A stretch of DNA of 64,000 nucleotides. It comes from Lineus longissimus. Its lineage: Eukaryota; Nemertea; Pilidiophora; Heteronemertea; Lineidae. The stretch is taken from positions 10,170,349 to 10,234,348 of the forward strand of contig NC_088318.1 of assembly GCF_910592395.1 (NCBI RefSeq), written 5' to 3'. The notes beneath the pieces are model-generated. The model did no database searches and was not told the origin of the DNA. It saw only the letters and a list, made by a program, of their open reading frames with translations. This document shows positions 11,446 to 22,639 of this stretch, one piece after another (the stretch's first letter is position 1; every line of letters starts with the position of its first letter). Made by a program: the position numbers and the translations under genes.

Positions 11446-12494
11446 TCGTCTTCGTCCGTCGTCCGTTAGCAGGGCACGTTTCGTAACTGTTAGAGCTATT
11501 GAGTTGAAACTTGGTACACATGTACCCTTATGTAATGACACCTTGGAGACCAAGTTTCGGTCCGATTCGTTTCATGGTTTGGCCACCAGGGGGCCAAACG
11601 TTAAAAGTGAAAATATGCAATATCTCCCTTAATAGTAGTCGGGAAATTTTGAAAAAAATATGGTAGGTACTTCTAGCAAAGGTGCATCATATATCCTCCG
11701 GGTTTTTGATTTGACCTCCTTTTCAAGGTCACAGAGGTCAAATGGTGTAAATTGGCCGTTAGGATGTAACGATGGCACGTTTCTAAACTGCAAGGACTAT
11801 TGATACCAAATTTGGTACACATTTACCCCTTAGTCAGGTGATCTCAGGGACCGAAGTTTGGTCCAATATGATTCACCACTTGACCACCAGGGGGCAAAAT
11901 CCAAAAACCTTAAAAATGTGATTATTCCTTAACTTCTTGCCCGATTGCCACCAATTTGATATCATGGGTACATCTAACCTTCATACAGTATATGTCACAC
12001 AGGTTTTTAATTTGACCTTCTTGTCAAGGTCACAGAGGTCAAATGGCGTAAATTCGCCGTCAGGCCGTACCTAGGGCACATTTCTTAACTGCAATGACTA
12101 TTGATCACAAATTAAGTACACATGTACCCCTTGGTCAGGTGATCTTAGGTACCGAAGTTTGGTGCGATCTGATTTGCCGTTTGGCCTCCAGGGAGGGGGC
12201 CAAATCCTAAATTCTTCAAAATGCCATTATTCCTAGTAATGACTTGCCCGATTGGCACCAATTTTATATCATAGGTACATCTAATTCTAACAACCATTCA
12301 ATGTGTCACCCGGGTCTTCTTTGATTTGACCTACTTTTCAAGGTCACAAAGGTCGAATGTACTGTAAATTGGCCATTTTGGGGAAATTGTAATTGCTTGG
12401 ACCTACATCAAACCTAACACTACATGACACAATACCATGCTCTTTATCCATCTTTCCTCCACATGAGGTGAGCACAATGGCCCTGGCCATTTCA
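11352..12494 (+). repeat. dispersed ~1.14-kb repeat, copy 2
   Basis: Same orientation and almost the same sequence as the copy at 4822-5956, including the terminal hairpin (11356-11381), the CGT microsatellite (longer and differently ordered) and all internal units. Differences are scattered single bases. No target duplication is obvious. The low divergence indicates recent copying or gene conversion between the two. Confidence 0.85.
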
Positions 12495-14040
12495 TTGTAC
12501 TAAAAAGAGACTGTGATGACCCTGACCTCTGACCTTCTGGTAACTACTGCAAAAAAATTACAACTGTAGTTTGACTGCATGACAGTTTATCACAACTGGA
12601 GAGACCTATTTAAATTTTGCCCAGAATTGTGACTTATGAAGTCATTAATAACAATAGAAATAAGCAATATTTCGTGTATGACCTTGAACTTTGACCTCAA
12701 CAGAATCTAAATATTAGAAACCTTTCCAAATACATCATAAAACAGCACAATTGCAGCTAGTGTGGAGAAGTTTAATCAACACAATTCATAATTGAGTTTT
12801 GAAGAACATCACCGACCGAGAAAGTGTATCATTTTCATATTTCATGGCTAATGATTGCCATAATAACCACTCGATTTTGGTGTGTAACTTAAAGCTTGCA
12901 ATATCATGAAACTTCCTAATCGCTGCCAGTCTAGGAATTTTTAATCGACTGCATTCTTAATTTGGCTTTATAGAACATAAAATCATAAAAAAATTACAAT
13001 TTTCGTAATTTTTGAAATGGTTGCAATAGTAACCACTCCGGGATATGCAGAAGTAATATGTTATACTATCTATTGTATACTAGCCATATATGCCATTATC
13101 GGTAAAATGTTGGCACTGATCATGTGTTCGATGTCCAATGCAGGTAGGTGAAATTCTAGAAAGGGTGATGAAAATTTTTAAAAAACACCAGTTTTACCAA
13201 TTTTGACCTTGACCTTTCAAAACCTCGCAAGGTCATTTGAGGGTAATGCAATAAATTTTTGGTAAGGCCTCCCATAGGACTGAATTAGGAAGTGAATATC
13301 AGTAGCTTGGGAAGTGCTGAAGTTTTGCCATTCTTGGTGCTATTTCTGAGGCATTTTTAGAGTATTTCTCAGAATTTGATGATTTTATCAATATTTTGAC
13401 CTTTTTTACCCAAAAATTGCTCAGAGTACCCACGCTAATTTTTTTTTCAAAAGTAGCGCCTTATCAAGGTCTTTCCAGCAGTAGCACTGGTTATCCTAGG
13501 CTAGATCATGTTTTGGAGAATATGCATGCTGAAAAAGGCATGTTTTTTAGTATTGTTCCTTAGTTTGGCCACCTGCCGCTAGGGGGCGAGTAGAGATTAT
13601 GACGATTGGGGTCAAAGGTCAAATTGAGATAAAATTTGAATAAGCCATTGATTGGACATAATGAGGTAATTATGACATTTTATATATTCACGTTGCAACA
13701 TATTGATCTTCACTACGAAATGTGGTCATTTTTGCTTTTCTGCAGTTTGAAAAAGGATATTCTTTGACAGAAATTTAGTGTTTAGTGTTTGGTATGACCA
13801 CCAGGTGTCGCCGCTATTTGACGGCATGACGTCACAGATGAGAACTGATGTCATTTTTTTCTTAGTTGAGGTCCAAGCTTTCCAAAAATGTATGACGCAT
13901 GCTAAATAAAGTCCGAGAATGCCGTGGCCACTTTTTTTCCATATTGCCTGATTTTTAGAGACAGTGCCTCATAACAAGTATGTACCAGTCCTGATAAATT
14001 CATTGTTTTCATTGATATTTTGCTGTGATGTCAATAGGAC
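12495..14040. other. non-coding stretch with short repeat fragments
   Basis: No credible protein frame. It holds scattered TGACCTTGACC words (12,530; 12,680; 13,205) and two isolated motifs like the repeat family core (CCGCTAGGGGGC near 13,568 and CCACCAGGTGTC near 13,800). Confidence 0.5.
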
Positions 14041-14290
14041 AATATTTTGGTCTGTTCAATCCAAGTAAATGTTATAATGCATATTGTAATTTAACCCATC
14101 CGTTGTAAATAAAAATGATAATTATCATTTTGTGAGTCCATTGTAAATAATCCATTATTATATTGCATAAAATAAAAAAATCCATGTAATCCATTTATTG
14201 CCAAATTAAGATCAGCCAAGTGTTTGTCCTGTGACTGGCTATGCTGACCTTGGAGAGAACTGGACACCGAGGACATCATGCAGGCCTCTG
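14041..14290 (-). repeat. dispersed repeat, copy A (inverted match at 44.3-44.85 kb)
   Basis: From AATATTTTGGTCTG to GAGGACATCATGCAGG the sequence recurs as a reverse complement at about 44,335-44,850. It contains a perfect 18-bp palindrome AAATGATAATTATCATTT near 14,115. This copy lacks the ~210-bp insertion found in the other copy. No coding capacity; the frame reading through it on the minus strand appears in both copies only because the repeat does. Confidence 0.8.
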
Positions 14291-14299
14291 ACTATAAAC

Positions 14300-14800
14300 A
14301 TACGTCATCCTCGGCCCTCCCCCCCCCCCCCCGCACTAAGGAACTTTAAAAATACCTGCAGTTGGTGGGTTTTTCTGCCATTTTTAGCCCAAAACGCTGT
14401 TATTATGCCTATTATAACTTCATAAAGATTAAGAATTTGGAACTTTAGGAATTAAAAAACACAACTTGCCAAAATATTCCGATAGAGTGTGCATAGATTG
14501 ATTTTCATATACATGTATACCACTTAACCAACACGCGTAACTCCTCCCACCAACTTGCTGTGAGGTTTTGTCCCCACCTCACACCACCAAAATTGCTGGT
14601 ATGGGCTAATTAGCTACACAAGTAGCATAAAGCTCTGGAAACCATTGATGAATGGAAAAGTCATGTAATTTTAATAACATGTAATTTCACCAAGCGCTTA
14701 CATCGCTGTTCTTGGCCATGCTGGCTGTTAAGTTGCCATACTGCAGGATTATCTAATAAACTTCCTGGAAAGCAACAGATTTGTCATATGTTTTAACATA
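14300..14800. other. non-coding stretch
   Basis: It holds a ~14-nt poly-C run near 14,320 and otherwise AT-rich unique sequence. No gene or repeat structure was seen. Confidence 0.5.
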
Positions 14801-14803
14801 CTG

Positions 14804-15198
14804 TGTTTCCTCACGTATACCGTCTTTGGGCGCCATATTTAAGAGGCCCGAAAGTGATCAAAACCTCACATACCTAATACAAAGGTTAGGCCTAGTGGAT
14901 TGGACTGATTGGCTCAGATCGTGGCACAGACATATGACCAGAGACACCCAATACTTGCAGTCCACTACCATTGGCCGATGGGATTTTAGATGAATTTAAT
15001 GGGTTGTATCACCAGACAATTGTGTTTGGGCTTTATTCATGGTGTGACCAAGGCGGAGCAAATGGACAATGCCCATTCATCATGTACGCAAAGAAAAACC
15101 GCCCGGCATGTGATGAAACCTATTGCGTACCCCACCCAATGTATGGACGCTGTTATTTCGTATTAGCGGTATAGGAAGACGGTATACGTGAGGAAACA
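14804..15198. mobile_element. 395-bp element with perfect 23-bp terminal inverted repeats
   Basis: Bases 14804-14826 (TGTTTCCTCACG...) and 15176-15198 are exact inverted copies over 23 bp. The interior has no transposase frame, so it is a non-autonomous DNA element (MITE). The flanks show no clean target duplication. The perfect ends suggest fairly recent movement. Confidence 0.8.
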
Positions 15199-15575
15199 GA
15201 TTATAAATTTGTAGGCCTATTTCCATGCATGTACATTGGCCTTCAGTGCAAGGTGGGTTCAAAACTGGTTCCTTTCAAAACCTCATGATTAAGCCCATCG
15301 GAAAAAATTGAAAAAGCTGCAAATAAAATCACCATTTACTCATAAACTATCTACATATAGGTGCCATTTTTTTCTGCAAAATACCAACTTGCCTAGCGAT
15401 GACCCTTATTTACGCATTGATAAGGTTTTGAGCAGAGAACGTACGGTGAAGGGAATGGCCAAACTGACGTCATATGTTTTGTTTTGGGTGCTAATTTTAT
15501 CATTTTTGGGGTTTTGGGAGCTGAGATTGGGAAAAGGAAGTAAACTAGTAACTTTCAGATTTTTATTTTTAAACA
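15199..15575. other. non-coding spacer
   Basis: No convincing gene or repeat. A weak 90-residue open frame here has low-complexity hydrophobic content and no family resemblance. Confidence 0.5.
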
Positions 15576-15579
15576 GCTG

Positions 15580-15790
15580 AACCCAGCGTCCCTGAGGTTA
15601 ACGAACATCTCCCAGGAGACCCGGTGCCGTAGATCGATTGCTGAAAAAGCGCGGTGACCGATCTTTTGCTGTTGCTGGTCCCGTACTGTTCAATGGTCTC
15701 CCTGAGCAAATACGAACCTTGGAGGCAGTCAGTGACTTTAAGCGGGCCATCAAAACTCATTTATTTTCCAAATATTTTTTAAATGGGTAA
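15580..15790 (+). pseudogene. LINE reverse-transcriptase C-terminus, 5'-truncated
   Basis: The frame ending at the TAA 15788-15790 carries the conserved tail of non-LTR retrotransposon ORF2 proteins (CR1/L2/Jockey-type): R-GDRSFAVAGPVLFNGLP, then a segment like 'SDFKRAIKTHLF'. Only about the last 60 residues remain, as expected for 5' truncation during target-primed reverse transcription. Directly downstream is the 3' untranslated tail. Confidence 0.75.
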
Positions 15791-16026
15791 AGTCTTAGTT
15801 TTATATTTCTCTTCATTACCATTGTTTTAAATTTCTGATGTTTTACACCAATGTTTTACTAATGTAAAGTGCTCTAGTTTTTTTTATATTTTCCTTTATT
15901 ACCATTGTTTTAAATTTCTTATGTTTTACACCAGTGTTTTACCAATGTAAAGTGCCTTAGAGCTCGTTTTACCTGTATAGGGCACTATAAAATATGGTAA
16001 TTTAATTAAAATATGGTAATTTAACC
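15791..16026 (+). mobile_element. 3' tail of the truncated LINE
   Basis: A ~75-bp unit (CATTACCATTGTTTTAAATTT...) is present twice in tandem, then GTAAAGTGCCTTAGAGC and a TATAGGGCACTATAAAAT end typical of CR1/L2-like 3' tails. A duplicated AAAATATGGTAATTTAA terminal microsatellite borders the LTR that starts at 16027. Confidence 0.65.
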
Positions 16027-16561
16027 TAGTAGGGAATGAACTCAGAAGTCAAGAGTAATCATAGATGGTTTATTGCACTTACTTGATATGGGAGTTTCTG
16101 ATATGGAAGTCACTAGTTGCAGTAAGCTGGGCCGCCCAAGAGAGGAAAGAGGCCGAGCCAACGTACCCAGTGCTTAAATACTCAGAAGCCAAGTCACGAG
16201 CTCAGAGTCCGGTATTACCGAAGACGAACATTAATTAAAGGATTGACCCGGTCCATGATACGAGGTCGTCCAGAGAGACCTCATAATGTCAGGTGCCTCC
16301 CCCTGGTAGCTGAAGACCAGTGGGAAGCTATGATTGGACGCTATGTACCAGGTTACCATGGTCGGGACGTTAACTGAGCCAAGTTTACTGGCCATCCCTT
16401 AAGAACTTACTGCTACCACCGTAATCCTAAGACTTGAACCGCGTGACTCGGACTCCTGGACTCATTGCTTAATCAAGGCGAAAAACAATGGCGAATAGCT
16501 TGATAAGGCACGTTCAGTATACTTCAAACGAGTTAACCCTATGAACACCGTGAAGCCTACA
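16027..16561 (-). mobile_element. LTR of the minus-strand Ty3/Gypsy retroelement (3' LTR)
   Basis: Read on the minus strand it begins TGTAGGCTTCACGG at 16561 and ends near CCCTACTA at 16027. It aligns patchily but in order with the plus-strand LTR at 33061-33543: shared blocks include TTCATAGGGTTAA, GAGTCACGCG, CACCTGGTAC and GAGGCACCTGACAT. A TATA-like TATTTAAG lies at 16173-16180 and a polyadenylation signal AATAAA near 16068-16074, both on the minus strand. The element's interior lies to the right, so this is its downstream LTR. Exact ends are uncertain by several bases. Confidence 0.7.
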
Positions 16562-16601
16562 TTTTAAGGGCTTCAACGGTACATGCACCCGTGAAAAAAC
16601 C

Positions 16602-16619
16602 CAGTCTGTCCCCAGACTG
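16602..16619. promoter_or_regulatory. inverted-repeat motif next to the LTR
   Basis: CAGTCTG-TCCC-CAGACTG is a 7-bp stem with a 4-base loop, 41-58 bp inside the element from the LTR edge. The same stem with loop GGGA lies at 33024-33041, just before the poly-G tract of the other LTR. Conservation beside the plus-strand priming region in two diverged elements suggests a structural role. Confidence 0.5.
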
Positions 16620-19600
16620 AGAAAGCTGTGCCCGAAAATGAAAATATTGTGAGTGGCAGATCGCCAGTGACCCAAACGATAAACTGTGTTACTACGTGAC
16701 CCGTAGTAAAGGAAAAGAGATAAGGTTCGTAGATAACCACCTTTCAACGCCGCGCACGCCTCGCCGTTCTGTCACCATTATAGAAGGTAAGTACAATTTT
16801 CTTATTTTCGCTGGATTGCATACCTGTTAACTTCAATCGATTACGCTTAAAGTTGTGCGTTGACACCTTAGAAATGTATAACGTATAATCATTAACTCTC
16901 GGGAAAGGAAAAACCAACTCTCGGCGCTAATCTGGTCTGACCTTGCGCCTGTTCGATACATGTATACACCCCTCAAACTACAACCTGCGTATATCCTGCA
17001 TAACGAGACCAAGTTACTTAAACGTAGTGAAAAAAACATTTGGTTTAACTAATTGTTAATTGAACCCTATATAGGCCTATCGCTTTAAGGTAGACGTCAT
17101 GCAACCACACTATAATATATACTTATTATTTCTATCCTCCTCACCGGAATGAAGAAGACCCTTAACACGTGACAACGTATCCTCACCAACACCGGCTGAA
17201 TTAACCCAAAATACTCGATCAACTGGAGTTTGACCAATAAAAACTACAAAAACAACCAAAAAAAACCTAGTAAATATTTTGAGACGATTCCATTATATTT
17301 GTTTCCCCAATTTTAACCCGAATCAGGTCCATACCCTAGACAAACCGGTCTATGAAAAATATAGAACGCCGTAAATACTTTTCGGTTTGCCCATTGTATG
17401 GGAATATCCGGGACCATGACTCAGCTGTGTCACAACAAAGCCAGTGCAATCACGCAATCTGCACTAATGGCCCGGTTACTTCGTGCCTGTAACCTACTCT
17501 GCTCCCTTGAACGTGAGTAAATATATCATCTAGAGTCTTCCTCCTAAAACGTTGCATGCGTACTTATAGAGGATATCGCTACAAGAGTGCATAGCCCATG
17601 CTATGAACACTCTTAGAGGCAAACCACTGATTGGACAACTATATATAAAAAAACCAAACTCCGATGAGGCCACGCAATCAGACCCAGTTCGAGACTTGGT
17701 TAGCCAAGAAACCGGTGAGTCGATATGAGGAGACGGTCAGGAGGAACAACCGCCTGACCTCCTCCTGTAGGGTCCAGCATACAGTCCGTAGCTGGTTTCT
17801 TCCTCTACACCCACAAAAAAAATATTCTGCTAACAGCTACTCGCTCGATCCCAATGGCCCCAACAATTCAATGAAATAGAAGTAATAGTGTCACAATGAC
17901 AAGCATAATACCCGTGGCGCGGGTTGTTTTAGGGTGTTGGCTTACTGTGGGGTTGGGGCAATTTGGGTGAAATGAAATGATATGTCTGGGGGTTGTGATG
18001 TTGTCTTGATTTTGATGATTGGGACAATCTGGGTGATATGGGTTGATTGGTCTGAGGGGTTGTGACCGGAAAAATCAAACTCCACTCCATTTTGACGAAC
18101 TATTTCGCGAATGGTGAAGAGGCAATGGCGTGAAGTTACAAACTTAGTACAACAAATGCCGCGAGCATAGTGGGTGGCAGCACCAGATGGAGGAAGTAGT
18201 TCGCCTAGGGTTTTTTTGACACCCTCCGCACGGACTCCACTCGTTCCGGAACACTCACTTACTTGTTAATCTGCAGTGGTTAGCCTGTTTTTATTGCAGT
18301 AAAGAAATGTTAATCGGGATTTTATATTATATTTTATATTTGCCCCGGGTATTCATATAGGGAGCTGTGCGCTACTTTGCGCCCAGTGCTTGGGTCGGGT
18401 GAGGCGGTTTTGTTATCATGTGACGTGTATCATGTGATGAATTCCCATACGGTACTTCAGAAAAAAGAGCGATTAACAACGTAAGGTGAAAGAGTACGAC
18501 CAAAAAGAAAGAGGGGAAATTACGGAGATGGATGAATGCTTTAAACATATAGTGGCCCCAATACTTTCCCGGTGTGCAAGGGATAGTAGCCCTAGGGCTG
18601 ATAGTCCGTGTAACAATAGCCCGCATTGCTAAATGTTTTGGTTTGGGTTAGCAGTACAATAGATCATGCTGGTTAATTGGTCAAATACAATGCTACCGGA
18701 CTATGACTCCAGGGGGACTATATCCGCTGTCACACCGGCTTATTTTTGTATAATCCCACACTTTTGATTTAATAGATGGCCCCATATGCAAACCAGACCT
18801 GCTGAAATGTCCCCTTATGTTAATGAGTATGCCCATATATAGAAAGAACAAAAAATGCTATTTCGCCGAGATCGCTGCAAAGTTTACCCATTTAACCCGG
18901 CGAGGACCATCTCCATATCAACCACGACTTTCAGGAAAAGTTTCGAGGTAATCCTATCTGAACTGACGGAGGAGATGTGTGACAAACTATTTCAGCTCTA
19001 CGTCGATTATAGTGGTGATTGACAACCCTATGCTCGAAGCAAGGAACCACCCTGCGTAGCGACATATAAAAAAGATTATAAACGACCAGGGCCTATAAAA
19101 GACATTAGTTGTTTGTGCTTCAACCATTACAGAGGCAACCCAAGCGCCAACCAATAATAAACGAGAAAGTAGTGCCCCAACTTGAATGAACAATTACCAC
19201 TGTATTGACCACTTTAACCAGAACGCGAGACATGTAAATGTCCCGAATGACATTACGCCCCTTGGCCTGCGAAAAAAAACACTACATGTATATCTGTCCC
19301 AAGAGTTGTTTCCACAAAGATTTGAATGCGATCAACGAAAGAAAACCTAAAATGAATGCATAGCCTATACAAGTATCAAGGCTTCGAGTTTATCTGACCT
19401 AGAAGGTCAAAAATCCACCGACAATTACCTAATATGTCTTTATATTACCCTATATGGCTATCCATATTACACATATATATGTTATATTTACAAATTCGAT
19501 TACATTGGCAAACGACCAAGCTTATAGTACTATCAAATACCATACGTTACTCTCGAAAGATTTTCTACATTCAACAATATTAATTATCACTACCACCGTC

Positions 19601-20700
19601 ATCAGTGTCTTGTAATGTACAAACGAAAACAAAAACCTCAGGTAGATATGCATAATCCGCGAAAATCTATGCTGAAAAAACCCATAACAATTATCAATCA
19701 CCTTCATTTTCATTAAGATCTATATAAATATATATACCTCAAAGGGATCGGAAACCATAACTTTGCATGCACCCTCCGCAAGTCGGAAAAGGATGCCTTT
19801 GGTCCTAACAAGTGTATGCATTCCTAATAGTCAATATACATGTTTATACAAGCAAAGTACAGTGTCTATAGTATCCCAAGAATGTTCGGTGATCCATCCC
19901 CGCTCTCAGTGTGTTCCTCATGTTCCGTTAGGCATTCCGCCCGTACCCGTATGACAGCTTCCTAATGTAGTGCATCCGTACCAGATAATAGCTTCCTAAC
20001 GTAGTGTAACAGCTTCCTAACGTAGTGTAACAACTTCCTAACGTAGTGTATAACAGCTTCCCAATCGATCGTATGAGACTTAAAGCGAGTACTTCGTTGC
20101 ATCAGCGGCCAAATATGAAGATGGATCTTCCTCGCCGTGACCAAGATGAACCCTGGATATTGGGCGCTCCCCGCTTTCAGATTCGGAAGAAGCATTTGGT
20201 TGAGAGAAAGACGAAAAGGACCGACCGGTGAGCCAGGAATGACCAAGTAAAAGGAAAGGGGCCGTGGTGTCCGAAAATATTTCCTTAAAACGGGTTAAAA
20301 ACTTGTTTTCATTTTTGCGTAGGTTTGACAGAAAAAAAACTGATATATTTTCTAATATACATGTCGCATAGCCTGTGGACACCCTTGTTTGACATTGTGA
20401 TCATTATCTCGATATTTCAACAAAACAAAAAATACGACGCGGCGAACCCGCTTGCGATGTTAACCCTGACGAAAATGACTATCGCTCGTCCATCTCACCA
20501 TGTAGCCATCACATAGTGATGATAAGAGGATAGGCTTTGGTTCCTCAGGGACCAAATGACCAGCCGTCGCCAGTCACCAGGAGCTGTTCCCCTTATTTGC
20601 CTTTAAATTTTGATTCGTTGGTCAATGCATAACTGTGGCCTCATTTTGCTTTGGACTGAGGCTGAAGCTTTTCACTCATGAAAACCAGACCAGCTGTTTC
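16620..20700. other. long stretch between the LTR and the RING-like ORF
   Basis: About 4 kb with no open frame I can assign. Frames are short (at most ~100 residues) and unlike known families. It includes a G-rich segment near 17,920-18,060 (GGGTTGTGA words), a TATA-rich patch near 19,440-19,740 and a minisatellite at 19,955-20,060. It lies inside the span of the minus-strand element, between its envelope region and its 3' LTR. It may be a long 3' untranslated region, an older insertion, or evidence that the two parts do not belong together. Confidence 0.4.
19950..20062. repeat. short minisatellite (CAGCTTCCTAACGTAGTG units)
   Basis: Five copies of a ~20-25-bp unit, CAGCTTCC(T)AACGTAGTG, lie at about 19,950, 19,988, 20,010, 20,032 and 20,055, with small spacing changes and a few substitutions. 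Within the minus-strand frame that crosses it this repeats the peptide HYVRKLL. Confidence 0.75.
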
Positions 20701-20718
20701 CCAATTTTATGCTCCACC

Positions 20719-21280
20719 TCACTTGTCCTCATTTATCGCCCGAGGCTTAGTATATGATGATATATAGTGTGATGCTAAACGTATCCTAGGAATAAATGGT
20801 GGATGGACAGAGCGTACCGCTCTATAGTCGACATCATTGATGTCGGCCAGAGGAGGCATTTCTTCCTCCTCTGTGGGAGTAAATTCATCTAGCAAGCTGG
20901 CAAGCCACGTGTACGGTCGATAATTTATATGTTTAGTAAATACCCTAGGTGGAACTGGACAAATCTTTTTAATTTCCTCGCGCTTCGCAAGGTTCTGGGG
21001 TGTCGACCTCCCCGCTATTAAAGAGAGAGGACCGTGCCTCCCATAACCTGAGTGGGTACCACAGGCTGGACACAGGAGCTTCGTGAAACTGTTATGCCTG
21101 TGCCACACTACGATCACACATCTGATATTCATAACGTGATGGCAACACGGCATAAAATATACCGAGGGCTGAGGGTGGTAAAAAGACTCCAACTCCGTGA
21201 ATGATTTGTCGCACCGCGCGCAGGTCTTCCCATTTAAAATTTTTGAAATAGATGGGTTCGGTGTCTAGTACGCCGCCGAA
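20719..21280 (-). CDS. RING-like zinc-finger accessory ORF
   Basis: The open frame runs from after a stop near 21,285 to the stop at 20,719, up to ~185 residues. The N-terminal part has a zinc-binding array in RING order: CARC (about 21,221), then PCCHH...C, a long basic and aromatic stretch, and CPAC. A later acidic segment (EFTPTEEEEMPPL) and a tail follow. No ATG starts the zinc finger in frame, so it is probably joined to an upstream exon or frame by splicing or was shifted by a mutation. It lies downstream of the envelope-like gene on the same strand. RING proteins usually act as E3 ligases; that role here is inference only. Confidence 0.5.
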
Positions 21281-21497
21281 ATTCTTTGTTCAGAGACGTT
21301 GCCACAAAAGGGCCTCTGCCCACTCCCGAACGATCTACCAACCCATAAATATGCGCCCTAGACATCCCCCCTTTTCCCGAAATGTATTTTACAATAGAGG
21401 GTGTAAAAGAGTTGTGTACCCCGAACAAATTTAGTAGACGGGTCAAAATGGACGCCATTTGTAAATTCAGGTGCTGCTGCACGGCTTGACGAATCAT
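21234..21497 (-). CDS. small unassigned ORF upstream of the RING-like frame
   Basis: 87 residues, ATG start, ending in a basic RRRTRHRTH segment. It overlaps the start of the RING-like frame in a different phase and ends 10-50 bases into it, so a single frameshift or a splice could join the two. No family resemblance is visible. Confidence 0.3.
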   Translation of the reverse strand: MIRQAVQQHLNLQMASILTRLLNLFGVHNSFTPSIVKYISGKGGMSRAHIYGLVDRSGVGRGPFVATSLNKEFRRRTRHRTHLFQKF

Positions 21498-21639
21498 GTC
21501 AAAATGTTGACGTTGGAGTTGGGAGTAAGGCCACTCCGAAACCCTACGGTAAAAAACGTTGATGCTACCCTCTATATATTGTCGGAAGACAGTCTGCTGT
21601 AATGAGGGCCTGTCTAATATGAACGCCGCCTCAAATTAA

Positions 21640-21849
21640 TCATATAGAGGGTAGCGGCCAAAGTCTGTGGGTAGATGTAGTAAATACCTCAATAAAAACA
21701 ACACCGGACACCACCGCCGGCCAATCGTGATGGGTTAGGTCCCCCACGGACTGGCCCTGCATTCCTCGAAATCGATATACCGCGCTTACATTGCCGGAAG
21801 CGCGGCAAAGAGTTTCTTGTTGCATTTTTGTCAGCTCGGGAAGGCTCAC
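21640..21849 (-). CDS. small unassigned ORF
   Basis: 69 residues on the minus strand between the membrane ORF and the other small frames. The N-terminus (MSLPELTKMQQETLCR) looks helical; nothing else can be said. It may be a remnant of the accessory region of the retroelement or chance. Confidence 0.25.
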   Translation of the reverse strand: MSLPELTKMQQETLCRASGNVSAVYRFRGMQGQSVGDLTHHDWPAVVSGVVFIEVFTTSTHRLWPLPSI

Positions 21850-22125
21850 CGGTCCCGTGGTTCTCGTGTTGTCATGTTACCATTAGTCGGCATCTGAGAA
21901 AGAAAAGAAAGATGTTATACACTTGATGTTCTGTTGATGGTCCCATTAACGATAAATGAAGCACCCTGACGAAATGAAGCTTGTCGGTACCCGTATTCAT
22001 GCTATTAGTCAGCGAGGGGAAGAGAAGGGTACATCGGCGCCGTGGGGAAGACCCCTCTTTCCTGTATATTTGGTTCTGGTGGCCTCAGATTGGGCATGCT
22101 GGTTGCCCTATCCACTAAGATGGCA

Positions 22126-22539
22126 TTAACAAAACTGGTCATTTTTCTCGCAGAACATAACTAGGAATTTTGAGTTAACGCGGTAGTATAAACGGACTTG
22201 ACACGTGCTCCGTATTATATGGCGTATTCGCCACTGCAAAACGCCAAGCACCATTTCGGTGGGTAACCTACATTCTTTAGAACATTCCCACTCCAAAACT
22301 AATTTCAATGAGAGGCCCGTTGGATGCACGGTAATCCCAACATCTTTAATTGAAGAAATTATCTTATACGTCAACCGGGAAGGCTGAGGCACTTCTAGGA
22401 TCTTTGACATGTGACCGGAACTAAATTCGATCACCAAACAGTTTGCACTTATGCCCAACAAATAAGAGATAAGTACTTTTGCATATTTAAGAAAAATTAT
22501 TAGTAAGATTACACCTGTTATCGCCACGAGGGAATACAA
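22126..22539 (-). CDS. single-pass membrane ORF downstream of the envelope-like gene
   Basis: 137 residues. The first ~30 are a strong hydrophobic segment (SLVAITGVILLIIFLKY...), followed by a soluble part with a few Cys. It lies on the same strand just after the end of the envelope-like frames. It may be an accessory membrane protein of the retroelement or a displaced cytoplasmic-side part of the envelope. No homology is recognised. Confidence 0.4.
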   Translation of the reverse strand: MYSLVAITGVILLIIFLKYAKVLISYLLGISANCLVIEFSSGHMSKILEVPQPSRLTYKIISSIKDVGITVHPTGLSLKLVLEWECSKECRLPTEMVLGVLQWRIRHIIRSTCQVRLYYRVNSKFLVMFCEKNDQFC

Positions 22540-22639
22540 AAGTATTATCTCAATGTTTACTGCCCCTGTTGAGTAAAATTTCCTATATTTTCAGAATCAA
22601 GGCGAAATTGTTTAAAAGCTTGTACTTATTTCCCTTCAG

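Noticed and set aside
17664-17879. 71-residue plus-strand ORF.
   Set aside because: No family resemblance and composition like random frame; lies in unassigned retroelement interior.
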